Assembly: GCA_028818995.1 (NCBI GenBank)
Contig: JAPPMR010000722.1
Location: forward strand, 1 to 5,273
DNA from: Candidatus Poribacteria bacterium
GTDB lineage: Bacteria > Poribacteria > WGA-4E > WGA-3G
Length of the DNA: 5,273 nt
Direction of reading: 5' to 3'
The position numbers were made by a program, and so were the translations under genes. Shown piece after piece: positions 1-5,043 of the stretch. Position 1 is the stretch's first letter. Every line of letters starts with the position of its first letter. The notes beneath the pieces are model-generated. The model worked only from the letters and a program-made list of their open reading frames with translations. It made no database searches and was not told where the DNA came from.

Positions 1-747
1 CCTTATCACTTCGTTTTTCTTTGGAACAACCTTCAAAAATGCAATATGAATATCATCACCTAATTTCTTTTTATCCTCAACTTCCACTGTTTCATGAGGT
101 GCAAGATCATCAAGCGGAAAACTCAACTTACGAATTAGTTTTTTGGATTTGGCGTTGAATGTTTCTATATTTATCATGCCATCTTCAAAGGTGTTAGCGG
201 TCATAGTTGCGGGTGTCCGTTTTACATCAAAATTAATCCAAAACATAGGTTTTTTCTTTTTCGGTTTTTTTGCCTCTGGAAGATAACAGTAAGCCGTTAT
301 CCTGTCTCCAACCCGAAAGGCACCAGAATTTGCAAAAGGTCCATCTTTTATTTGTAAACCTTTTATTTCCCAACCGCTCCAGTGAAAGGTCGTAGACGTG
401 TTTCTGGGTATAGGAGAAGATATTGTTAAATGGACAACACCGTATCTGTTTATCCTGTTTGTGCTGTGAATTTTAAGAGTTTCATCAGGTTCAGTTATTG
501 GAAACTTAAATGCCTTATCCAACGACGTTACACGATTCTCAATCTTTTCGCCGTTAGCAATATCTACATGTAATTCTTTGTTATCAATTTTAGTATCAAC
601 AATTTTTGACTTGTTGTTCATAGCCAGAAAGACTAAAAGTGAGTCATTAATCCGAAAAATTTTGTAACCGGGCGTGGGTTTCCCGCATCCACCAAGTAGT
701 ATCGCGAAGGTTATGAAGAAAGCGATCAGACCTTTTATTTTGGTCAT
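1..747 (-). CDS. Putative lipoprotein of unknown function, 3' end beyond window
   Basis: An open frame of 249 codons runs from an ATG at 747 to the left edge with no stop, so the C-terminus is missing. The product begins with a short basic stretch (MTKIK), a hydrophobic core at residues 7-19 and a lipobox LGGC ending at Cys21, so it is predicted to be exported, cleaved by signal peptidase II and lipid-anchored. Residue +2 is Gly, not Asp. The rest is hydrophilic and beta-rich in appearance, with a lysine-rich patch (EAKKPKKKKP, residues 158-167) and no domain I recognise. The start lies 12 bp after the thyA stop on the same strand, with a modest purine-rich AGAGATGG just upstream, so it is probably the last or a later gene of the dut-thyA operon. 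The frame and lipobox are seen directly; the envelope location is inferred from the lipobox; the function is unknown. Confidence 0.82.
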   Translation of the reverse strand, partial: MTKIKGLIAFFITFAILLGGCGKPTPGYKIFRINDSLLVFLAMNNKSKIVDTKIDNKELHVDIANGEKIENRVTSLDKAFKFPITEPDETLKIHSTNRINRYGVVHLTISSPIPRNTSTTFHWSGWEIKGLQIKDGPFANSGAFRVGDRITAYCYLPEAKKPKKKKPMFWINFDVKRTPATMTANTFEDGMINIETFNAKSKKLIRKLSFPLDDLAPHETVEVEDKKKLGDDIHIAFLKVVPKKNEVIR

Positions 748-759
748 TTTCCATCTCTA

Positions 760-1557
760 TTAAACGATCATCTTTGCACGAATTGCATCGTGATGTTGAT
801 AGTTATTCAACTGCAAATCTTGGATTCTGAAATTGTCAATTGAGGTAATATCGGTGTTTAGGACGAGTTCTGACAGTGGATAGGGTTGTCGTTGTAGTTG
901 CGTTTTTACCTGATCAAAATGTGCGTGGTAAATATGTGCATCCCCCAAAACATGGATAAATTCACTCGGTTGGAGGTCAGTTATCTGTGCTACCATGGAT
1001 AGCAGTAGCGAATAGGATGCAATATTAAAAGGCACACCGAGGAACATATCACAACTACGTTGATACATCTGTAAAGACAATTTGCCATCTGCTACAAAGA
1101 ATTGAAAAAACATGTGGCACGGTGCCAATGCCATTTGATCTAACTCACTCGGATTCCATGCGGTAACAATGTGTCTACGACTATGCGGATTTATCTTAAG
1201 TTGTTCAATAACCTCTGCCAACTGATCAATTCTGCCGTTTTCTTTTCGCCACCGACGCCATTGAACACCGTAAATACAACCGAGTGCGCCATCACGTCCC
1301 CACGCAGCGGCGTTTGCATTCCATATCTGTGTACCGAGTTTTTGAAATTGTTTGACGTGATCATAACCACGCAAAAAACCTAAGAGTTCCGCTTTGACTG
1401 ATCGGAAAGCGAGTTTCTTTGTGGTTACTGCAGGAAACCCATCTTCTAAATTGTATCGCATCTGCATGCCAAAGAGGGCACGTGTTTTGCCATTTCTACC
1501 ATCACGGTCAACACCGGTATCTAATATCTGCTGAAGTCCTTCGAGATACTGTTTCAT
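760..1557 (-). CDS. thyA: Thymidylate synthase ThyA
   Basis: This enzyme methylates dUMP to dTMP using 5,10-methylenetetrahydrofolate, the only de novo dTMP step in organisms that have it; it acts in the cytosol as a homodimer. The 265-residue length is close to E. coli ThyA (264). The catalytic cysteine is Cys147 in APCH. Phosphate-binding arginines are at Arg21, Arg127-128 (PHSRRHIV) and Arg167 (QRSCD). Asn178 (GVPFNIASY) and His208/Tyr210 (GDAHIYHAH) match the dUMP-binding residues, and Glu57 matches the conserved active-site Glu. The segment FLRGYD...LGTQIWNAN differs from the E. coli FLQGDTN type and recalls a second bacterial ThyA subtype, and the usual LGPVYG reads LGCIYG. The start is ATG preceded by AAGGGAGC at a rather long 11-nt spacing. 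It lies 61 bp after dut and 12 bp before a lipoprotein gene. Family identity is essentially certain. Confidence 0.98.
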   Translation of the reverse strand: MKQYLEGLQQILDTGVDRDGRNGKTRALFGMQMRYNLEDGFPAVTTKKLAFRSVKAELLGFLRGYDHVKQFQKLGTQIWNANAAAWGRDGALGCIYGVQWRRWRKENGRIDQLAEVIEQLKINPHSRRHIVTAWNPSELDQMALAPCHMFFQFFVADGKLSLQMYQRSCDMFLGVPFNIASYSLLLSMVAQITDLQPSEFIHVLGDAHIYHAHFDQVKTQLQRQPYPLSELVLNTDITSIDNFRIQDLQLNNYQHHDAIRAKMIV

Positions 1558-1568
1558 ATTTCTACTAA

Positions 1569-1576
1569 GCTCCCTT
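1569..1576 (-). promoter_or_regulatory. Ribosome binding site of thyA
   Basis: AAGGGAGC on the minus strand ends 11 nt before the thyA ATG at 1557. The core is good but the spacing is longer than the usual 5-9 nt. It supports the ATG at 1557, whose product MKQYLEGLQQ aligns with the N-terminus of known ThyA proteins. The 61-bp dut-thyA gap shows no convincing promoter or terminator. Confidence 0.5.
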
Positions 1577-1618
1577 AAAAGATGTATATCCTATAAAAAC
1601 GCATTTAGGAGCATAAAG

Positions 1619-2050
1619 TTACTTGTCTGTACTGCCAAATCCACCGCGAGATGGTGTAGTCATCTGATCTACTTCATTCCATTCTGCCGTTCCTACACGG
1701 ACAAAAATCGCTTGTGCTATCCGACTGCCTCTTTCAATTGTCACAGGTTCATCGGTGAAATTGTAGACTTGGATTTTTAGTTCATCTTCTTCACCACAGT
1801 AGTCGTTATCAATAATACCTAAACCTTGTGCCATCATCAAACCGACTTTACGTGGCGTACTACTGCGCATGCATATCATTAGCATGTAGCCGGGAGGGGT
1901 TTCCACAATAACGTTCGCTGGGATTAAGGCAATTTCTTGTGGCGCAATTTCCGCTGATTCTCGGCAGAGCAAATCAAATCCAACAGAACCTTCGGTTTCG
2001 TATTTCGGCAGAGGTAGAGATTTATCAACCCGTTTGATTTTCACCTTCAT
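1619..2050 (-). CDS. dut: Deoxyuridine 5'-triphosphate nucleotidohydrolase (dUTPase)
   Basis: This enzyme hydrolyses dUTP to dUMP and pyrophosphate, keeping uracil out of DNA and supplying the ThyA substrate; family members are cytosolic homotrimers. All five trimeric dUTPase motifs are visible in 143 residues: motif 1 at GSVGFDL (21-27), motif 2 at MRSS (61-64), motif 3 at GIIDNDYCGE (78-87) with the catalytic Asp81 and base-stacking Tyr84, motif 4 at GSRIAQ (108-113) and the C-terminal motif 5 at RGGFGSTD (135-142) with the Phe138 lid residue. Length is normal for the family. Its ATG overlaps the stop of the upstream SMP-30 gene in TAATG, and the nearest good purine tract (AAGGGA) lies 13 nt away, so translation probably depends on coupling to the gene above. 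It is followed by thyA, the next enzyme of the pathway. Confidence 0.97.
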   Translation of the reverse strand: MKVKIKRVDKSLPLPKYETEGSVGFDLLCRESAEIAPQEIALIPANVIVETPPGYMLMICMRSSTPRKVGLMMAQGLGIIDNDYCGEEDELKIQVYNFTDEPVTIERGSRIAQAIFVRVGTAEWNEVDQMTTPSRGGFGSTDK

Positions 2051-2928
2051 TACGACACCGCTATCCCTTCTACTTTACATTCTATACGATAAACGGATGT
2101 GCTTGCCGTGATGAAAAGGCTTTTCCAAAAATCACCGCCCCATGCCAGATTCGCGCAGCGTTCAGGAACGATAATGATACCAAGATGTGTTCCGTCTGGT
2201 GCAAATATCCAAATACCGTTTGGTCCTGTTAAATAGACATTCCCTTGCACATCTACCTTCATGCCATCTGGAACTCCGTTATCACCTTCTTCTTCAGCGA
2301 AGACACGACCATTTGCTATTGTGCCATCAGGTTGCACATCAAATGCGCGCACATGCATGCGTTTGGTGTCATTAATATAAAGGATAGACTCATCTGGTGA
2401 AAAGCAGATGCCGTTGGGTCTATCAAAATCATCAACAAGGAGTGTTAACGTTCCACCATCGGGCGACAAGCGGTAGACACCGTGAAAATCAAGTTCTTTT
2501 TCGGATTTAGCCTTTGAAGATAATCCGTACGGTGGATCGGTAAAATAGATACTTCCATCGGATTTAACCACGATATCGTTTGGACTGTTCAGACGTTTAC
2601 CTTCATAATGTGAAGCAATCGTTAGCACCTCTCCGTCTGCTGTTGTTCGAGATACACGGCGATTGTCATGCTCGCAAGCAATTAGGTGCCCGCCTTTATC
2701 AAAAGTTAAACCGTTTGATTTTCCTGACGGGTCTCTGAAAACTGTCATGCCGGATTGTTCATCCCATCGCCGTATTTTGTTTTCAGGGATGTCGCTAAAA
2801 AGCAGATACCTTCCGACAGCATGCCACAGCGGTCCTTCGGTAAATTTGCATCCGGTTGCTAATTGTTCTACAGTTGCTTCTGAATCTACTAAATCTAATA
2901 GACGTGAATCGCGGACATCAAGTGCCAT
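2050..2928 (-). CDS. SMP-30/gluconolactonase-family beta-propeller hydrolase
   Basis: The product is a 292-residue protein of the SMP-30/gluconolactonase/LRE family, six-bladed propellers that bind one divalent metal and commonly hydrolyse sugar lactones. The metal ligands known from human SMP30 have equivalents here: Glu31 in EGPLW, Asn172 in RPNGICF and Asp221 in VPDGMKVD. Asn117-Asp118 in NSPNDIVV matches the substrate-binding Asn-Asp, and YFTDPPYG (128-135) is typical of bacterial members. There is no signal peptide, so it is likely cytosolic. I chose ATG 2928 because AAGGAAAGGA lies at good spacing. An in-frame GTG at 2958 would add ten residues (MSRILKGKEN), but it sits only a few bases after a possible transcription start and shows only a weaker AGGAA. 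The stop overlaps the dut start by one base, so both are likely in one operon. The substrate cannot be read from the sequence; a related esterase or lactonase activity is equally possible. Confidence 0.93.
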   Translation of the reverse strand: MALDVRDSRLLDLVDSEATVEQLATGCKFTEGPLWHAVGRYLLFSDIPENKIRRWDEQSGMTVFRDPSGKSNGLTFDKGGHLIACEHDNRRVSRTTADGEVLTIASHYEGKRLNSPNDIVVKSDGSIYFTDPPYGLSSKAKSEKELDFHGVYRLSPDGGTLTLLVDDFDRPNGICFSPDESILYINDTKRMHVRAFDVQPDGTIANGRVFAEEEGDNGVPDGMKVDVQGNVYLTGPNGIWIFAPDGTHLGIIIVPERCANLAWGGDFWKSLFITASTSVYRIECKVEGIAVS

Positions 2929-2932
2929 ATTT

Positions 2933-2941
2933 TCCTTTCCT
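2933..2941 (-). promoter_or_regulatory. Ribosome binding site deciding the SMP-30 gene start
   Basis: The minus strand reads AAGGAAAGGAAAAT directly before ATG 2928. It holds two AGGA cores, 9 and 4 nt from the start codon. This is much stronger than what precedes the in-frame GTG at 2958, and is the reason for choosing the shorter protein. Confidence 0.6.
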
Positions 2942-2970
2942 TTCAATATCCTTGACACGCATTCCTATTC

Positions 2971-2979
2971 ATGATAACA
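2971..2979 (-). promoter_or_regulatory. Possible extended -10 promoter for the SMP-30/dut/thyA operon
   Basis: The minus strand reads TGTTATCAT, an extended -10 (TG, one base, then TATCAT, five of six matches to TATAAT). No convincing -35 lies 16-18 bp upstream. Transcription would begin near 2964, leaving a leader of about 35 nt to ATG 2928. The operon might instead be read through from the tRNA promoter. Confidence 0.35.
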
Positions 2980-3007
2980 TTAAATACAATTGCGTGATAG
3001 ATCAATT

Positions 3008-3026
3008 AAAAAAGGGTTTCCTAACC
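3008..3026 (-). terminator. Weak terminator-like hairpin after the tRNA
   Basis: On the minus strand GGTT-AGGA-AACC could form a 4-bp stem with a 4-nt loop, followed by C and six T. The stem is short for an intrinsic terminator. An earlier T-rich run (TTTTTATTTT, 3032-3041) directly follows the tRNA and could also aid 3' end formation. Confidence 0.3.
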
Positions 3027-3041
3027 GAGCGAAAATAAAAA

Positions 3042-3115
<74 letters not shown>

Positions 3116-3137
3116 ATACGTTAAAAGAAGTTTTAAT

Positions 3138-3166
3138 AGTGTAACAAATTCGGATATTATTGTCAA
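3138..3166 (-). promoter_or_regulatory. Sigma70-type promoter of tRNA-Arg
   Basis: The minus strand carries a perfect -35 TTGACA (3161-3166), a 17-bp spacer and -10 TACACT (3138-3143, four of six), with TG one base upstream of the -10 as in extended -10 promoters. Predicted initiation near 3131 would leave a leader of about 15 nt before the tRNA 5' end, a normal arrangement for RNase P processing. Confidence 0.8.
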
Positions 3167-3187
3167 GTTTTTTGTGTAAAGCACTGC

Positions 3188-3193
3188 GGAGGT
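3188..3193 (+). promoter_or_regulatory. Ribosome binding site of the Arg/Ser-rich membrane protein gene
   Basis: A consensus GGAGGT sits 8 nt before ATG 3202. It decides against the longer in-frame reading from a TTG at 3160, which has no comparable site and would place the site inside the coding region. Confidence 0.8.
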
Positions 3194-3201
3194 ATCTCAG
3201 T

Positions 3202-4302
3202 ATGAAACGGATAATTCAACAACTTTCAGATAGTGGGGCAGCTTGTAAACGTATATTGTCATTCGCTGCGGTCATTATCTTCTTATTCAGTGTTGCCCCC
3301 GATGTGGTAGAAAGTCGCCGTGGCGGTTTTGGTGGGGGACGCAGCTTTGGTCGTAGCTTCAGCAGAAGTTCAAGTCGTAGTTACAGTCGCAGTTCAAGTT
3401 CCAGGAGTTACAGCAGACCGAAAAGTTCTACGCCAACGCGTAGCACGCGAAGTACAAGCAGCAGCTACGGCAGTCGGACATCAAGAACCACTTCCACACG
3501 CCCCAGCACCACAGCACGCCAGAAACAGACCGCAACGAATCGTGCCAAGACAACTAACACAACGTCAGCACGAAAGAGTACTGCTACACGTAGTCAACAA
3601 CGCCAAACCACGGCACAGAGTCGCAAACAGGTGCGGCAACTGAAATCTGAAAACCGTAGTTTGAAACGACAGGTCACGAGATCAAACCGACAAACGGCAA
3701 GCGCACGCAGGCAACAACGTCAAACTATTACAGTTAACAACTTTGGTGGTTACTATCCCGTGGCAGGTTATTCATTGTATAGTTATCATGCATCTCTGGC
3801 GTTTAACAATCTCTTATTCGGCATCTATTTCCATGACTACTATAACCATAGGATTCGCCATAGTTATTTGTGGCATTATCACCATCGGGATTATGATCGG
3901 TCACATTGGAGTAAAGAAAAGCAGGAAGAGTACGAGTTTTATAAAGAGTATTATGAAAGCCAAGGCGTTGAACCGAACCCGAATTACGTAGACCCTGGCA
4001 CAAATCGTGATGAAGATTATGTCGCAAGCTATGTTGACGAGAATCCAGATAAGTTTTATGGGGAAAATGCGGAGGCTGTCACAGTTGAGGAACTTCCTGA
4101 TGAAGAAGCAATAAAACAGGAACTTCTTGCATCTGCTGAAACACCGACTGTAACCTCTAATACACAGCGCGCACCACCGCAGCCCCAAAGGGTTATTGTA
4201 GAGAAGAAAACCTCGGGAGCGACGTGGTTTGTTCTCATTTTTGGAAGTCTTCTCATCGTAGGCATAATCATGTTGGTATTGTATAATAAGGGTTATTTTT
4301 AG
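3202..4302 (+). CDS. Arg/Ser-rich, His/Tyr-rich two-segment membrane protein, unknown function
   Basis: I do not recognise this 366-residue protein. In order it shows a basic N-terminus and hydrophobic segment (about 18-32; a signal peptide or membrane anchor) ending near VVESRRGG. Next comes an Arg/Ser/Thr/Gln low-complexity tract (39-175) with about 35 basic residues and a single acidic one. Near the end of that tract is a short helix (143-160) with Val144, Leu147, Asn151, Leu154 and Val158 in heptad a/d positions. Then follow a Tyr/His-rich block (181-236), an acidic stretch (240-308), a Pro/Gln linker and a C-terminal membrane segment (341-360) with tail YNKGYF. The SESRRGGFGGGRSFGRS-like entry recalls the region after the signal of Tim44-like bacterial membrane proteins, but no Tim44 domain follows. 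The next gene starts 8 bp later with its ribosome site overlapping this stop, so the two are probably coupled. Envelope location is inferred from the hydrophobic segments. Confidence 0.88.
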   Translation: MKRIIQQLSDSGAACKRILSFAAVIIFLFSVAPDVVESRRGGFGGGRSFGRSFSRSSSRSYSRSSSSRSYSRPKSSTPTRSTRSTSSSYGSRTSRTTSTRPSTTARQKQTATNRAKTTNTTSARKSTATRSQQRQTTAQSRKQVRQLKSENRSLKRQVTRSNRQTASARRQQRQTITVNNFGGYYPVAGYSLYSYHASLAFNNLLFGIYFHDYYNHRIRHSYLWHYHHRDYDRSHWSKEKQEEYEFYKEYYESQGVEPNPNYVDPGTNRDEDYVASYVDENPDKFYGENAEAVTVEELPDEEAIKQELLASAETPTVTSNTQRAPPQPQRVIVEKKTSGATWFVLIFGSLLIVGIIMLVLYNKGYF

Positions 4303-4306
4303 GTGG
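4301..4306 (+). promoter_or_regulatory. Ribosome binding site overlapping the upstream stop codon
   Basis: AGGTGG overlaps the TAG stop at 4300-4302 and lies 4 nt before ATG 4311. The arrangement suggests translational coupling, so that the two proteins are made together. Confidence 0.6.
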
Positions 4307-4310
4307 TGAT

Positions 4311-4934
4311 ATGGCACTATTCGGTAAAAAAGAGGGAAAATCTCTTTTTGGCAAACGGAAAGAGGAAAAGGATAAAAAGTCGGAACGGCATGAGTTGGTG
4401 GACATTCCGATTGAAAGCATCATTGAACTCTCCGATCTGACTACATATCAGGAGACAGGAGACACCTCACATGCCTTTACGCTCTTCACGGGAAAGAAAT
4501 ACGAAGGTGATGGTCTTCTCCGCTATATGTATCACGTCCGAGATGTAGAGGGTGAGCTTGTAGTTGGGGTTGACCACATTGCTGGGACGAAAGACGAGTA
4601 TGAGGTATCGCGGTGGATTGTTGATGGTGAACAGGAACTCGAAGACCCGTTGCCAGATGAGATGGCGCTCTATTATCCTGACCCTGATAATGAGGACGAG
4701 GAAATTGCTGTTGTATATAACCGACAAGAGGTCGTTTCAGCAAAACTCACCGTTACCGATGCACAGGGAAAAGAGGAATTTGAAGCAGAACTCCATGAAT
4801 ACATCAACGATAATGAAGAACTGATGTCTGTTGAACTCTGTGGGAACTGGCTTACCTTTTACGTTGGTATACTCATCTCTCGTTCTGATATTGAGATTTA
4901 TCCTGCGACTTTAAATGAGCAGATACGTAGTTAA
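4311..4934 (+). CDS. Acidic cytosolic protein of unknown function, partner of the upstream membrane protein
   Basis: This 207-residue protein has no signal peptide or membrane segment. It opens with a lysine-rich, probably unstructured tail containing LFGK twice (residues 3-6 and 12-15), then turns into an acidic, beta-rich globular region (about 30-200). Tryptophans lie at 102 and 180, with short motifs such as VSRWIVDGE (99-107), ALYYPDPDNEDEE (119-131) and SDIEIYPA (192-199). The overall look, a basic LFGKK-type tail followed by an acidic beta domain next to a membrane protein gene, reminds me of DUF4178 or DUF2491 (YjfK-like) proteins. I cannot show a diagnostic motif, so that is a weak suggestion only. 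It follows the membrane protein gene by 8 bp with an overlapping ribosome site, so the two very likely work together. The ending is normal, with TAA after NEQIRS. Confidence 0.88.
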   Translation: MALFGKKEGKSLFGKRKEEKDKKSERHELVDIPIESIIELSDLTTYQETGDTSHAFTLFTGKKYEGDGLLRYMYHVRDVEGELVVGVDHIAGTKDEYEVSRWIVDGEQELEDPLPDEMALYYPDPDNEDEEIAVVYNRQEVVSAKLTVTDAQGKEEFEAELHEYINDNEELMSVELCGNWLTFYVGILISRSDIEIYPATLNEQIRS

Positions 4935-4950
4935 ATGTTGTTTGTTATGT

Positions 4951-4984
4951 GATATAGTAAGGTTTTTGGACCTTGCCTTATATC
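4951..4984 (+). repeat. Imperfect inverted repeat in the gap after the 207-residue gene
   Basis: GATATAGTAAGG (4951-4962) can pair with CCTTATATC (4976-4984), giving 9 bp with a 3-nt bulge and a 13-nt loop. A competing small stem AAGGT/ACCTT (4959-4974) is also possible. No T-run follows, so it is not a typical intrinsic terminator; it could be an mRNA end stabiliser or part of the next gene's leader. Confidence 0.4.
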
Positions 4985-4993
4985 TGATCAACG

Positions 4994-5024
4994 GTAGGTA
5001 ATTGACATGACGCATCTTACCTAC
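4994..5024 (+). repeat. Perfect 8-bp inverted repeat upstream of the coiled-coil gene
   Basis: GTAGGTAA (4994-5001) and TTACCTAC (5017-5024) are exact inverted copies around a 15-base centre that contains TTGACA (5002-5007). It may be a hairpin in the leader of the gene at 5044 or a dimeric repressor site over a -35 element. No good -10 lies 17 bp after that TTGACA, so the promoter reading is weak. Confidence 0.5.
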
Positions 5025-5031
5025 ACTAAAT

Positions 5032-5036
5032 GAGGA
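5032..5036 (+). promoter_or_regulatory. Ribosome binding site of the coiled-coil gene
   Basis: GAGGA lies 7 nt before ATG 5044, an ideal spacing. An in-frame stop at 5008-5010 and no better start codon between make 5044 the likely start. Confidence 0.7.
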
Positions 5037-5043
5037 AACACTC

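Noticed and set aside
1171..1383. Plus-strand open frame opposite thyA
   Set aside because: It lies wholly antisense to a gene with all catalytic motifs intact and has no coding character or ribosome site.
1589..1610. Inverted repeat TCCTA/TAGGA in the dut-thyA gap
   Set aside because: A 5-bp AT-rich stem with a 12-nt loop is expected by chance and would not act as a terminator.
2187..3038. Several short plus-strand open frames opposite the SMP-30 gene
   Set aside because: They are antisense shadows of a conserved propeller gene and their products resemble no protein family.
3160..3201. N-terminal extension of the Arg/Ser-rich protein from a TTG start
   Set aside because: It would put the consensus GGAGGT inside the gene and has no ribosome site of its own; ATG 3202 is far better supported.
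3320..3643. Second plus-strand frame inside the Arg/Ser-rich tract
   Set aside because: The biased codon make-up of the tract keeps a second frame open by chance; the Val/Ala/Arg-rich product and lack of a start signal argue against expression.
3901..4317. Minus-strand open frame of 138 codons opposite the membrane protein gene
   Set aside because: It is antisense to the well-supported gene and ends across the next gene's ribosome site; the Ile/Leu/Phe-rich translation comes from reading acidic Glu/Asp codons backwards.
5002..5027. Promoter TTGACA ... TACACT before the coiled-coil gene
   Set aside because: The spacer is only 14 bp, too short for sigma70, and initiation would fall on or next to the ribosome binding site.
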